Below, in pieces: positions 38,296 through 47,879 of a stretch of 64,000 bases of DNA. The stretch spans positions 1 to 64,000 of the forward strand of contig JAUXYA010000015.1 of assembly GCA_030684405.1 (NCBI GenBank), written 5' to 3'. Below the pieces are notes generated by a model. The model saw nothing but the letters and a program-made list of their open reading frames with translations. It did not search any database and was not told the DNA's origin. Position 1 is the first letter of the stretch. Every line of letters starts with the position of its first letter. This DNA comes from Burkholderiales bacterium (GTDB lineage: Bacteria; Pseudomonadota; Gammaproteobacteria; Burkholderiales; SG8-41). Position numbers and translations under genes: made by a program.

Positions 38296-38304
38296 GAGAC
38301 CGCA

Positions 38305-39717
38305 ATGTCCACCAGCCTCACCACGGTTGCCTATCTCGGCGCAGCAATCCTGTTCATTCTCAGCCTCGGCGGACTGTCGCATCCCGAAACCTCGAGACGC
38401 GGCAATCTTTACGGCATCATCGGCATGACCATTGCCGTGCTGGCCACCGTGTCCGGACCGCAGGTTACCCAGCAGGGTTATGCGTGGATCATTGCTGCGA
38501 TGGTCTTCGGCGCCACGATCGGGCTGTATGCCGCGCGCACCGTCAAGATGACCCAGATGCCGGAACTGGTCGCGCTGATGCACAGTCTGGTCGGCCTTGC
38601 TGCGGCGCTGGTCGGTTTCGCGACCTACATTGACCCGTCTGCTTCTGCCGCCTACCAGGGTGCGGAAAAAGTGATCCATGACATCGAGATTTACATCGGC
38701 ATCCTGATCGGCCTGGTCACTTTCTCCGGCTCGGTGATCGCCTTCGGCAAGCTCTCGGGCAAGATCGGCGGCAAGCCGTTGCTGCTGCCGGCGCGCCACT
38801 GGATGAACCTCGCGGGCCTGCTGACCGTCATTTATTTCGGCGCCAGGTTCATCGAGGCGGATTCAGTTGGCATCGGCATGACGCCGCTGATCGTGATGTC
38901 GGTGATCGCGCTGTTGTTCGGCATCCACATGGTCATGGCCATCGGCGGCGCCGACATGCCGGTGGTGGTGTCCATGCTCAACAGCTACTCGGGCTGGGCG
39001 GCCGCGGCTACCGGGTTCATGCTGTCCAATGACCTGCTGATCGTTACCGGCGCGCTGGTGGGTTCCAGCGGTGCGATTCTGTCCTACATCATGTGTCGCG
39101 CGATGAACCGCAATTTCATCAGTGTCATTGCCGGCGGCTTCGGCACCGGCGCGCCCGTGGCAGCCTCCGGCGACGCCCAGCCTGCGGGCGAGGTGATCCC
39201 GATCAGTGCCATCGAGACTGCCGAGCTGCTGCGCGATGCAAAAAACGTCATCATCGTGCCCGGTTACGGCATGGCGGTAGCCCAGGCCCAGCACACGGTG
39301 TACGAGATCACGAAGCTGCTGCGCGAGAAGGGTGTCAACGTGCGTTTTGGCATCCACCCGGTGGCGGGCCGCATGCCCGGCCACATGAACGTGCTGCTGG
39401 CCGAGGCAAAGGTGCCCTACGATATCGTGCTCGAGATGGATGAGTTGAACGAGGACTTTCCCGATACCGAGGTGGCGATCGTCATTGGCGCCAACGACAT
39501 CGTTAATCCGGCGGCACAGGAAGATCCGGCGAGCCCCATCGCCGGCATGCCGGTGCTCGAGGTGTGGAAGGCGAAGACCTCGATCGTCATGAAACGCAGC
39601 ATGGCTTCGGGCTATGCGGGTGTTGATAACCCATTGTTTTATAAAGAAAATAATCGAATGCTCTTCGGCGATGCGAAAAAGATGCTGGACGAAGTGCTGG
39701 GTGCGCTGAAGGCCTGA
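38305..39717 (+). CDS. pntB: NAD(P) transhydrogenase beta subunit
   Basis: The 470-residue protein has 8-9 membrane segments followed by the NADP(H)-binding domain III ([44 protein letters not shown]-like [20 protein letters not shown]). It starts 9 nt after pntA with AGGAG, so the pair is co-translated. Domain III exchanges NADP(H) during proton-coupled hydride transfer. Confidence 0.97.
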   Translation: MSTSLTTVAYLGAAILFILSLGGLSHPETSRRGNLYGIIGMTIAVLATVSGPQVTQQGYAWIIAAMVFGATIGLYAARTVKMTQMPELVALMHSLVGLAAALVGFATYIDPSASAAYQGAEKVIHDIEIYIGILIGLVTFSGSVIAFGKLSGKIGGKPLLLPARHWMNLAGLLTVIYFGARFIEADSVGIGMTPLIVMSVIALLFGIHMVMAIGGADMPVVVSMLNSYSGWAAAATGFMLSNDLLIVTGALVGSSGAILSYIMCRAMNRNFISVIAGGFGTGAPVAASGDAQPAGEVIPISAIETAELLRDAKNVIIVPGYGMAVAQAQHTVYEITKLLREKGVNVRFGIHPVAGRMPGHMNVLLAEAKVPYDIVLEMDELNEDFPDTEVAIVIGANDIVNPAAQEDPASPIAGMPVLEVWKAKTSIVMKRSMASGYAGVDNPLFYKENNRMLFGDAKKMLDEVLGALKA

Positions 39718-39734
39718 AACCGAGGCCCTCGGAG

Positions 39735-39760
39735 AGGGGCCGCAACTGCGGTCCCTTTTT
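39735..39760 (+). terminator. Terminator after pntAB
   Basis: AGGGGCCGCA and TGCGGTCCCT form a 10-bp stem (one G-U pair) followed by a T run, 17 nt after the pntB stop. Confidence 0.85.
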
Positions 39761-39813
39761 GTTCCTGCAACTGTGGAGCGCGGGGTGGAATAGTACAACC
39801 CGGAGGAAGCGAC

Positions 39814-40959
39814 ATGAGCAAGGTGGACTGGTCCGAACTGCGTGAAGAATTTCCGGCGCTCTCTCGCTGGACCTACCTCGATACCGCGCGCAAGTCGGTG
39901 CCGCCGCGCTGCCAGGAACGGGCCATGCAGGACTATTGGCGCGATATCACGGAGACTGCAGGTGCCGATGCCTGGTCCGCAGTCAATGTCGCGGAAACGC
40001 GTGAGGTCATGGCGCGTCTGCTGGGTGCAAAACCGTCCGAGATCGCTTTCACCAAGAACACCACCGAAGGGCTCAACATTGCCGCGCACGCCTTTGACCT
40101 GCGCTCCGGCGACAACATTGTGCTCACTGACATGGAGCATGTCGCTAACGTCTGGGTGTGGAAACACTGGGAGGCGCGCGGCGTCGAAATCCGCTACGCG
40201 AAGAATCGCGGCGGCCGCCTGCCGCTCGAGGCTTTTACCGAGCAGATGGACAATCGCACCCGTGTGGTGTCCACGGCTTACATTACTTATGGCAACGGTT
40301 ATCGGGTGAACCTGCCCGAACTGGGTGCAGCCTGTCGCGCGCAAGGTGCACGACTGGTGGTGGATGGCGTGCAGGCTGCTGGAGTGCTGGCGGCACCACT
40401 GCACAGCCTGGGCGCTGACCTCATTGCAATTGGTGGCCACAAAAACCTGTTCGGGCTGACCGGGCTGGGGCTGCTGTATTGCCGGGAAGAACTCGTCGAT
40501 GAAATTCGCACGCCCTTCCTGAAAGCGCCGGTGGCCCAGGGTTCGGTCCAGGCCAGCGCACACCTGAAAAGTCAGTTTGATTACGTGCGCACCGCACATC
40601 GTTTTGAGGGCGGCAATCCGAATTTTCTCGGGCTGCGGGTATTGCGCGACAGCGCCCTGTTCATCGAGTCTGTCGGGCTGCAGAACATCGAGGACCGCGT
40701 GCGTGAACTCTCGACTTATTGCATGGTGCAGTTGAAAGCCGCGGGATTTCCGGTGCTGACGCCGGAGCCCTGGGCTGAGCGGGCGCAGATCGTCAGTTTC
40801 GCAGCGCCCGAGGCCGGCGGGTTGATGGATGTACTGCGCGAAAGGCACCATGTCATCGTCAACGTCAAGGACGGAGCAATCCGCGTTTCGATGGGATTTT
40901 TCAATAACGAGGCAGACATTGATCGCCTGCTGGCAGCGGTCCGGCAGGTACAGACATGA
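39814..40959 (+). CDS. Class V aminotransferase family PLP enzyme
   Basis: The 381-residue protein resembles cysteine desulfurase / isopenicillin epimerase-type class V enzymes: TYLDTARKSVPP, IAFTKNTTEGLNIAAHA, DMEHVANVWVW, VVSTAYITYGNGYRVNL, LVVDGVQAAGV and the PLP lysine in IGGHKNLFGLTGLGLLY. The cysteine of true desulfurases is not obvious, so the reaction may be a lyase or epimerase. It has a GGAGG ribosome site and stands alone after the pntB terminator. Confidence 0.88.
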   Translation: MSKVDWSELREEFPALSRWTYLDTARKSVPPRCQERAMQDYWRDITETAGADAWSAVNVAETREVMARLLGAKPSEIAFTKNTTEGLNIAAHAFDLRSGDNIVLTDMEHVANVWVWKHWEARGVEIRYAKNRGGRLPLEAFTEQMDNRTRVVSTAYITYGNGYRVNLPELGAACRAQGARLVVDGVQAAGVLAAPLHSLGADLIAIGGHKNLFGLTGLGLLYCREELVDEIRTPFLKAPVAQGSVQASAHLKSQFDYVRTAHRFEGGNPNFLGLRVLRDSALFIESVGLQNIEDRVRELSTYCMVQLKAAGFPVLTPEPWAERAQIVSFAAPEAGGLMDVLRERHHVIVNVKDGAIRVSMGFFNNEADIDRLLAAVRQVQT

Positions 40960-41174
40960 CTCGTGTGAGGCTTTGCCTAAATTACAAATAATGTGGACTG
41001 CGCATGCCGCATTGTCGATATATATGCGAGTATTTTTGCTGTAATCGTGTGAAGCGGTCTGAGCCAGGATCGAAGCTGTCTCTCTTGCGGATCAGCATTC
41101 GGGCTTAGGTCCAACCCACGCATCTGCGGGTTCTTAATTGCAACTGCAGCCGGTAACAGCCCGGAACGAGACTT

Positions 41175-43775
41175 ATGTTCAAGAATTCCGTTTTCGAAGA
41201 CTTTCTCGAGGCGGCGCCGGATGCCATGGTAATTGTCAACGGTACCGGTGAAATCGTACTGTTCAACTCCCGGGCAGTGAATCTTTTCGGCTGGACCCGT
41301 TCTGAGCTTGCGGGTCGGCAGGTCAGCAACATCATTCCTGAAGGATTTGCCGAGCGCCTGCTCGCTGATGCCCTGCGCTCGACCGCCGAAGCGCTGGCGC
41401 AACAGATCGGGTCGGGCATCGAACTCATCGGACGGCGACAAGGTGGCGACGAGTTTCCCATCGAAATCATGCTTAGCCCTTTCGAGAGCGACGGCGCCGT
41501 TCTGGTGACAGTGGCAATCCGCGACATTACCATCCGCAAGGCGGCGGAAACACAGCTGGTGCAGATGGAAAACCGTTACCGCGGGCTGCTTGAGGCAGCG
41601 CCTGATGCGATGGTGGTGGTTAACGAGGGCGGCGATATCGTCATGTTGAACGCCCGCGCGCAGAAGGAGTTCGGTTACGGCCGCGATGAACTCGTCGGGC
41701 AAAAGGTGACATCCATCATTCCCGAGGGTTTTGCCGAGCGCCTGCTGGCCGATGCCCTGCGCTCGTCGGCTGATGCGCTGGCACAGCAGATCGGGTCTGG
41801 CATCGAACTCGTCGGGCGGCGCAAAAGCGGCAGTGAGTTTCCCATCGAAATCATGCTGAGCCCGCTGAAGAGCACCGAGGGCATTCTGGTCACAGCGGCA
41901 ATCCGTGACATTACCGTTCGCAAGGCGGCGGAACAAACGATCAGGCGCCTGAGTCGTGTGTATGCCATGCTGGGCGGAATTAATGCGCTGAGCGCGCATG
42001 TGCATGACCGGGACGTGTTCTTCCGCGGGGCATGCCGGATTGCGGTTGAGGCGGGTGCGTTCCAGATGGCCTGGATCGCGATGGTGGACCGGGAAGCAAT
42101 GAAAATTGTCCCCGTGGCATCCGCCGGCGTGGACGAGACGCTGCTGACGGCGATCAAGGACCGTTTTTTACTGGCCGGTGATGGGGGGTTGGGGGATTCG
42201 TTGGCCGCCCAGGCCATTTCGGGGAAAAGGACTGTAGTCGCCAATGACTTGTCGGGAGATCGTTCGCTGGTTCTCGGCAAACAATATTCTGCGGCCGGCA
42301 TCGAGTCGATTGCGGTTTTCCCGCTGATTGTCAGTGATGAGGCAGTCGGGGTGTTGGCGTTATACGCACAAGAGAGTGAATTTTTTCGCGCCGAAGAACT
42401 GGAATTGTTGACCGGGCTCACCCGCGACGTGTCAGTCACGGTTGATCATATTGTCAAGCAGGAGCGGCTCGACTACATCGCATCCTACGATGTGCTGACA
42501 GGGCTTGCCAACCACAGGCTTTTTCTCGACCGGGTAGCGCAGTACATGCGCAGTGCCTCCAGCCGGGGGCACAAGCTCGCGCTGTTTCTGGTTGATCTGG
42601 AGCGGTTCAAGAACATCAACGACAGTCTGGGCGAGTCTGCCGGCGATGAGTTGCTGAGGCAGGTGGCGATATGGCTCACCCACAGTGCTGGCGACGCCAA
42701 TATGGTGGCGAGAGTGAGCGCGGATCACTTTGCCGTGGTGCTGCCGGCAGTAAAACACGAAGACGACATGGCGCGACTGCTGGAGAAAACACTGCACGAC
42801 CTTAGGGCACATCCATTCCGGCTGAATGACACGGTGTTCCGGATTGCGGCAAAGGTCGGGGTCGCGCTGTTTCCCACCGATGGCTCTGATGCCGATACGG
42901 TTTTCAAGAATGCCGAGGCTGCCCTTAAAAAAGCCAAGGAAGACGGTGACCCGTATCTGTTCTATACGCAAAACATAAACGCACGCGTCGCCGAAAAATT
43001 GACGCTGGAGAACCGCTTGCGGGATGCGCTGGATAAGGGGGAGTTTGTGCTCCATTACCAGCCCAAGGTGAATATCGCTAGCGGAAAACTGACCGGCGCA
43101 GAAGCATTGATCCGCTGGAATGATCCGCACACGGGGCTGGTGCCACCAGTGGATTTCATTCCGGTCCTGGAAGAAATCGGGCTGATTCACGAGGTTGGGC
43201 GCTGGGCCTTGCGTCAGGCCATCACTGACTATCTGCGCTGGCGCAATGCGGGCCTGGCAGTCGTGCGCATTGCGGTGAACGTTTCACCCCTGCAGTTACG
43301 CCAGCGTGATTTCAGCGACGAGATCAGTAGAGTGGTCGAGATCGATGAGCATGCAGCAGCCGGCCTGGAACTGGAGATCACCGAAAGCCTGCTGATGGAG
43401 AATGTCGAGCGCAGCATTTCAGCGCTGAAGCTGATTCGCGCCATGGGTATCACCATCGCTGTCGATGACTTCGGCACCGGTTATTCTTCACTCAATTACC
43501 TGTCCAAGTTGCCGCTGGATTCGCTGAAGATCGATCGCTCATTCGTGATTGAAATGACGGCCGCGCCGGAGGGGCTGGCGCTGGTCTCCACCATCATCAA
43601 TCTGGCGCACTCCCTGAAACTCAAGGTGGTGGCGGAAGGTGTCGAGACCCTTGAACAATCGCGATTGCTGCAGGCGATGGATTGCGACGAAATGCAGGGT
43701 TATCTTTTGAGCAAAGCGGTACCGGCCGAGATTCTTGAGCAAAAATTCCTGGGCCGGCTTCCGGACCGTGCCTGA
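41175..43775 (+). CDS. PAS-PAS-GAF-GGDEF-EAL protein with degenerate GGDEF
   Basis: The 866-residue protein has PAS1 (about 5-125), PAS2 (about 133-253), GAF (about 265-425), a GGDEF domain (about 435-600) and EAL (about 612-860). The cyclase site reads VARVSADHFAVVL in place of RxGGDEF, so it cannot make c-di-GMP. EAL is intact: EALIRW (643-645), NVSPLQLR, EITES, DDFGTG (764-765), KIDRSF and EGVET. It should be a c-di-GMP phosphodiesterase controlled by ligands or redox through PAS/GAF, possibly with GTP binding to the dead GGDEF domain. Residues 52-101 and 180-229 are 44/50 identical, a recent internal duplication. Confidence 0.93.
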   Translation: MFKNSVFEDFLEAAPDAMVIVNGTGEIVLFNSRAVNLFGWTRSELAGRQVSNIIPEGFAERLLADALRSTAEALAQQIGSGIELIGRRQGGDEFPIEIMLSPFESDGAVLVTVAIRDITIRKAAETQLVQMENRYRGLLEAAPDAMVVVNEGGDIVMLNARAQKEFGYGRDELVGQKVTSIIPEGFAERLLADALRSSADALAQQIGSGIELVGRRKSGSEFPIEIMLSPLKSTEGILVTAAIRDITVRKAAEQTIRRLSRVYAMLGGINALSAHVHDRDVFFRGACRIAVEAGAFQMAWIAMVDREAMKIVPVASAGVDETLLTAIKDRFLLAGDGGLGDSLAAQAISGKRTVVANDLSGDRSLVLGKQYSAAGIESIAVFPLIVSDEAVGVLALYAQESEFFRAEELELLTGLTRDVSVTVDHIVKQERLDYIASYDVLTGLANHRLFLDRVAQYMRSASSRGHKLALFLVDLERFKNINDSLGESAGDELLRQVAIWLTHSAGDANMVARVSADHFAVVLPAVKHEDDMARLLEKTLHDLRAHPFRLNDTVFRIAAKVGVALFPTDGSDADTVFKNAEAALKKAKEDGDPYLFYTQNINARVAEKLTLENRLRDALDKGEFVLHYQPKVNIASGKLTGAEALIRWNDPHTGLVPPVDFIPVLEEIGLIHEVGRWALRQAITDYLRWRNAGLAVVRIAVNVSPLQLRQRDFSDEISRVVEIDEHAAAGLELEITESLLMENVERSISALKLIRAMGITIAVDDFGTGYSSLNYLSKLPLDSLKIDRSFVIEMTAAPEGLALVSTIINLAHSLKLKVVAEGVETLEQSRLLQAMDCDEMQGYLLSKAVPAEILEQKFLGRLPDRA

Positions 43776-43798
43776 CCCCGGCGGGGCACGGTCCGCGT

Positions 43799-44572
43799 TC
43801 AGTCGGCTGCCGCCGTCGCGATTACTGGCGCGGGCTTGCCGAAGGCGATGTCGCCATACCAGGCCTGAGCACGTTCGCCGGTATTGTCGGTGTCGGTCAT
43901 GATGCCGATGGCGGTGATCCGGCCAGGGTCTCCGCCGAAGGCGCGGCGGTAATCCTCGAGCACGTTGCGGGTGATCTGCTGCCAGCTGCCAATCCGCTCG
44001 CGGCCGGACGCGGCGACGATCATCTTGATGCGCGAGGTGTGGCGGCTGCTGATCACACTGTCCAGGGGCGCACGGCCTTCCCAGATGTACATCAGAGTGG
44101 CGTAGGGCAGTTGCTGCCCGGTGATCAGGCGTACGTTGTCCAGGAACATGCGGTCCTGCAGCGGCAGGCGGTCAATGTCGCCGGAGAAGCTGACGACCAC
44201 GCGCACCGGTGAATCCTCGAGGTGCTTCTGCGTATTGTCGGCGCCGATGATCAGGTCTTCGACTTTCCACTGCCAGTTCAGCAGCGGATAGGCCTGCGGG
44301 TCCAGCGCCAGCGAATGCACGAGCCCGGATGCCGATGCATCGGCGCGTGCCTGTACTACGGTGCGCCCCTGGTAATCGATCAGCCGGTATTCGGTCGGAC
44401 GCTTGAAGCGGGACAGGGTCCACGGCTGCCAGGCCGGTGGCAGCAGTTCGCCGGGCTGCAGGCTGGAAAAAGGCTGCACATGTCCGGGTGCCGGCGCGTC
44501 GACGGCGGGCACGCCGGCGCAGGCTGCAGCCAGCGCCAGTACGGCCACAGCGGCGCAGCGAACGATTCTCAT
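43799..44572 (-). CDS. DUF3047 family exported protein
   Basis: ATG after AGGAGG gives 257 residues. The N-terminus MRIVRCAAVAVLALAAACAG has a lipobox-like LAAAC, so it may be a lipoprotein. The body matches DUF3047: SRFKRPTEYRLIDYQGR, LLNWQWKVEDLI, LMYIWEGRAPLDSVISS and a beta-rich C-terminus ending in DIAFGKP. The family has no known activity. It faces the PAS-EAL gene convergently, with about 90 nt to the amidase stop. Confidence 0.85.
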   Translation of the reverse strand: MRIVRCAAVAVLALAAACAGVPAVDAPAPGHVQPFSSLQPGELLPPAWQPWTLSRFKRPTEYRLIDYQGRTVVQARADASASGLVHSLALDPQAYPLLNWQWKVEDLIIGADNTQKHLEDSPVRVVVSFSGDIDRLPLQDRMFLDNVRLITGQQLPYATLMYIWEGRAPLDSVISSRHTSRIKMIVAASGRERIGSWQQITRNVLEDYRRAFGGDPGRITAIGIMTDTDNTGERAQAWYGDIAFGKPAPVIATAAAD

Positions 44573-44661
44573 GCTTTTCCTCCTCCTGCCCGTGCACATG
44601 GGTGCGCATCGGTGGGGCGTATTCTAGTACAAGGACTGCCGTAAGGATCGGTCGGCCGTGT

Positions 44662-45963
44662 TCAGGGCGTCGCGGCGATCCGCTCCGGCGCGAGCGGCGG
44701 ATTCTGCGCAAAATAGCGCTTGATGCCGGTGAAAATCGCATCGGCCATCTTGTTCTGATACGCAGGGTTGCGCAATTTCAGTTCCTCGTCGGGATTGCTG
44801 ATGAAGGCGGTCTCGATCAGGATGGACGGGATGTCCGGCGCCTTCAGCACTGCGAAGCCGGCCTGCTCGACATAGTTCTTGTGCAGACGGTTGATGCCGC
44901 CCATTTCCTGCAGCACCGCCTTGCCGAGCTTCAGGCTGTCGTTGATCGACGCGGTCTGCGACAGGTCGAGCAGGGTCTGTTTCAGGTAGGGGTCCTGAAT
45001 GCCGAGATTGACGCCGCCGATCAGGTCGGCGTCGTTTTCCCGCTTGGCAAGCCAGCTTGCCGCTGCGGAAGTTGCGCCGCGCTCCGACAGCGCGAACACC
45101 GATGAGCCATTGGCCGAGGGCTTGACGAAGGCGTCGGCGTGAATCGACACGAAGAGGTCGGCACGCACTCGCCGGGCCTTGGACACGCGCATGTGCAGCG
45201 GGATGAAGAAATCCCCGTCGCGTGTGAGCACGGCGCGCATGTTGGGCTCGCTGTCGATGCGTTCCTTGAGCTTTCGTGAGATCGCCAGGGTCACGTGCTT
45301 TTCCAGCGTGCCGCGACGGCCGATGGCGCCTGGATCCTCGCCGCCGTGGCCGGGATCAATGACTATGGTGAGCAGGCGTTCCGACGGCGGCCGTACCGCG
45401 CGTGGCGCAGATTTGGGTGCGCCCGGCGGCTCCGCTTTTGCTGGGGGCGGCGCTGCACTGTCGGCACCGGGGGGCGCCACGGCGGCCGGCGGTTCGCTGT
45501 GGCGGTGTTCGCGACCCCGGAGGAAAGCCAGCAGCGGGTCCGGCGGCTCCAGCGGGTAGACATCCAGCACCAGCCGGTGGCCGTAGTCACCGACAGGCGC
45601 CAGCGAAAACACCTCCGGTTTAACCCTGGCCTTGAGGTCGAACACCAGGCGTACCGTGCCCGGCTTGAAACGACCGACGCGCACGCCCTTGATATAGGGG
45701 TCTTCGGTGCTGATCTTGCCGGCGATGTCGTTCAGCGTTGCGCTCAGCGCGACGTTCTCAAGATCCAATACCAGGCGATCGGGGTTATCAAGGCTGAACA
45801 GCGCGTGTTTGATGGGCTGCTGCGACTCGATGGTGACCCGGGTGTAATCCGGTGCCGGCCATACCCGCGTCGCGGTGGTCATGATCTCCGCGGCAAACGC
45901 CGGCGCAGCGAGAGCGAAGGAGACGACAATGATCTTCAGCAGGATGCGAAGGGGTAAAAGCAT
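44662..45963 (-). CDS. amiC: N-acetylmuramoyl-L-alanine amidase AmiC type
   Basis: The 433-residue protein has a signal peptide (MLLPLRILLKIIVVSFALAA), an AMIN domain (about 30-140) for septal targeting, a proline/alanine linker, and the Amidase_3 catalytic domain with zinc ligands in VIDPGHGGEDPGAIG, TLEKHVTLA, SIHADAFV and ILIETAFISNP. It cleaves the amide bond between MurNAc and the stem peptide for cell separation. tsaE lies upstream on the same strand with a 47-nt gap, a very common pairing. Confidence 0.95.
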   Translation of the reverse strand: MLLPLRILLKIIVVSFALAAPAFAAEIMTTATRVWPAPDYTRVTIESQQPIKHALFSLDNPDRLVLDLENVALSATLNDIAGKISTEDPYIKGVRVGRFKPGTVRLVFDLKARVKPEVFSLAPVGDYGHRLVLDVYPLEPPDPLLAFLRGREHRHSEPPAAVAPPGADSAAPPPAKAEPPGAPKSAPRAVRPPSERLLTIVIDPGHGGEDPGAIGRRGTLEKHVTLAISRKLKERIDSEPNMRAVLTRDGDFFIPLHMRVSKARRVRADLFVSIHADAFVKPSANGSSVFALSERGATSAAASWLAKRENDADLIGGVNLGIQDPYLKQTLLDLSQTASINDSLKLGKAVLQEMGGINRLHKNYVEQAGFAVLKAPDIPSILIETAFISNPDEELKLRNPAYQNKMADAIFTGIKRYFAQNPPLAPERIAATP

Positions 45964-46010
45964 GGAAAGGAGCGCGTGCAGGCGGAATGCCGCGCGGTAG
46001 CGAACGGGTC

Positions 46011-46475
46011 TCAGTTTTTCAGTTTGTCGAGACAACGCCTGCCAGCCTCCGTGTGCGCAGTCACCACGATCGAGCGCCCAATGCTTTCGGGGCGCATGCT
46101 GATTTCCAGGTCGGCGGCAGGCAGGTCTGGTGCTTTTTCCGGCCACTCAACCAGGCATACGGATTCGGGGTTGAAGTATTCCCGGAAGCCGCTGGCCTCC
46201 AGTTCCTCAGGATCAAGGAACCGATAAAAATCAAAGTGATACAAGTATAACCTAGAAAATTGATAAGGTTCAACCAGGGTATAGGTCGGACTTTTGACGC
46301 GGCCCTGGTAGCCCAAGCCCCGCAGGATGCCGCGGGCCAGCGTGGTTTTTCCGGCGCCGAGGTCGCCGCGCAGATGCAGCACCATGCCCGGCTGCAGCAG
46401 CGACGCCAGCGTGCGGCCCAGTGCCAGCGTGTCGTCTTCGGCGGCGAGAAAGCGGTTAACCTTGGTCATCGGCAT
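46011..46475 (-). CDS. tsaE: tRNA threonylcarbamoyladenosine biosynthesis protein TsaE
   Basis: The MPMTKVNRFLAAEDDTLALG start gives 154 residues. The P-loop GDLGAGKTTLARGIL, KSPTYTLVEPY, YHFDFYRFLDPEEL and CLVEWPEKAP identify the family. TsaE is the ATPase of the t6A37 complex. The second ATG two codons later would also do. Confidence 0.95.
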   Translation of the reverse strand: MPMTKVNRFLAAEDDTLALGRTLASLLQPGMVLHLRGDLGAGKTTLARGILRGLGYQGRVKSPTYTLVEPYQFSRLYLYHFDFYRFLDPEELEASGFREYFNPESVCLVEWPEKAPDLPAADLEISMRPESIGRSIVVTAHTEAGRRCLDKLKN

Positions 46476-46496
46476 GGAGAGAAAATCAAAAGCTTG

Positions 46497-46630
46497 AGCC
46501 ACAGGGGACACAGGGGACACAGGGGACACAGAGAAAAACGCGACCAGAGACTCACGATCAGAGCCGCAAGCGCATTGCCGGGATGAGCACGCTTTTGAAG
46601 TTCTCTGTGAACTCTGTGTCCTCTGTGGCT
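46497..46630. repeat. Palindrome with 9-bp tandem arms
   Basis: The left arm contains three perfect copies of CACAGGGGA and a fourth CACAGAGAA (46500-46535), and the right arm (46601-46630) is its near-complement (CTCTGTGTCCTCTGTGGCT). The element occupies most of the gap between divergent tsaE and queG, so it probably overlaps their promoters. Confidence 0.8.
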
Positions 46631-46652
46631 AGGTTTTTGAATAGGGTTTGAA

Positions 46653-47720
46653 TTGAATTCCGCAACGATTGACTACAAGGCCTTGAGCGATGACATCCGC
46701 CGCTGGGGCGCGGAACTCGGGTTCCAGCAGCTTGCGGTGACCGACTGCGACCTGTCGCATGCAGAACCGCGACTGGCCGAGTGGCTTGCCAGCGGCTGGC
46801 ACGGCGAGATGGATTATATGGCACGCCACGGCGTGAAACGCAGCCGTCCCGCCGAGCTCGTGCCTGGTACGTTGCGGGTGATTGTTGCGCGGATCAACTA
46901 CACGCCGCCATCGGCGCGCGACAGCTGGGCGGTGATCGGCGATGGTACGCGGGGCTTCGTCTCGCGTTATGCCACGGGCCGCGATTACCATAAGGTGTTG
47001 CGCAACCGGCTGCAGAAGCTCGCATCACGCATCGAGTCCGCCGCGGGCCCTCACCGTTATCGCGTCTTCACCGACAGCGCGCCGGTGATGGAGGTGGCGC
47101 TGGCTGAAAAGGCCGGCCTCGGCTGGCGCGGCAAACATACGCTGCTGCTCAACCGCGAGGGCGGTTCGGCGTTTTTCCTCGGCGAGATTTACACCGACCT
47201 GCCGCTGCCGGTGGATGCGCCGCAGGCCGAGCATTGCGGCAGCTGCCGCAAATGCCTGGACATCTGCCCGACGCAGGCCATCGTTGCGCCATACCGGCTC
47301 GACGCGCGGCGCTGCATCTCCTACCTGACTATCGAATTGAAGGGCAGCATTCCCGAGGAATTCCGGCCGTTGATCGGCAATCGCATTTACGGCTGCGACG
47401 ACTGCCAACTGGTGTGCCCGTGGAACCGTTTCGCGCAGGTCACGATCGAGGATGACTTCGCGGTGCGCAACGGGCTCGACGATGCCACGCTGGCCGAACT
47501 GTTTGCCTGGGACGAAGCGGCGTTTGCCTCGCGGCTTGCCGGCAGCGCGATCCACCGCATCGGTTACGAGCGCTGGCTGCGCAACATCGCAGTGGGCCTG
47601 GGCAACGCGCCGAGCACGCCGGAAGTTATGGGTGCCCTGCGCTCGCGTGCCGACCATCCGTCGGCGCTGGTGCGCGAGCATGTGGCCTGGGCTCTGGCGC
47701 GACATGCGGGGAAGACATGA
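46653..47720 (+). CDS. queG: Epoxyqueuosine reductase
   Basis: The 355-residue protein carries the QueG features: LGFQQLAVTDCDLSH, the cobalamin-binding N-terminal part with KNRLQKLASRIE-like NRLQKLA, and two [4Fe-4S] clusters CGSCRKCLDICPTQAI and CDDCQLVCPWNRFA. It finishes queuosine in tRNA by reducing epoxyqueuosine. The start is weak: TTG is used because no ATG fits, and a repeat element precedes it. Confidence 0.94.
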   Translation: MNSATIDYKALSDDIRRWGAELGFQQLAVTDCDLSHAEPRLAEWLASGWHGEMDYMARHGVKRSRPAELVPGTLRVIVARINYTPPSARDSWAVIGDGTRGFVSRYATGRDYHKVLRNRLQKLASRIESAAGPHRYRVFTDSAPVMEVALAEKAGLGWRGKHTLLLNREGGSAFFLGEIYTDLPLPVDAPQAEHCGSCRKCLDICPTQAIVAPYRLDARRCISYLTIELKGSIPEEFRPLIGNRIYGCDDCQLVCPWNRFAQVTIEDDFAVRNGLDDATLAELFAWDEAAFASRLAGSAIHRIGYERWLRNIAVGLGNAPSTPEVMGALRSRADHPSALVREHVAWALARHAGKT

Positions 47721-47737
47721 TTTAAAAAACAGAAATC

Positions 47738-47850
47738 TTTAACCGCCGATAAACGCAGATTAACGCCGATAACATCCACAACGCCGCAGAGGCAGCTCGT
47801 TCTTTTGAGTCGGGTTCATCCGCGTTTATCCGCGTTCATCGGCGGTCAAA
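47738..47850. repeat. Palindrome with ~10-bp tandem arms
   Basis: The left arm (47738-47770) and the complement of the right arm (47818-47850) agree at 28 of 33 positions. Each is made of units like NAACGC(A/G/C)GAT. It lies between convergent queG and the HAD gene and could serve as a transcription stop or mRNA stabiliser. Confidence 0.85.
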
Positions 47851-47879
47851 TCAGTTTTTTCCTTTTACCGCTGCCGAGC

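Noticed and set aside
38863-40851. A 662-codon minus-strand frame across pntB and the class V aminotransferase
   Set aside because: It crosses two well supported genes and an intrinsic terminator and has no domain. It is a shadow.
41442-41456. The letters GGDEF at residues 90-94 of the PAS-EAL protein
   Set aside because: They lie inside PAS1 (RRQGGDEFPIEI), the PAS2 copy reads SGSEF, and the real cyclase site near residue 515 reads SADHF. It is a coincidence.
46497-46540. A CRISPR-like array of CACAGGGGA
   Set aside because: Units are 9 bp, directly abutting with no spacers, and no cas genes are present.
46653-46660. A second promoter or start for queG inside the repeat
   Set aside because: No ATG or GTG in frame is better than TTG, and the repeat offers no clear ribosome site. 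The start remains uncertain.
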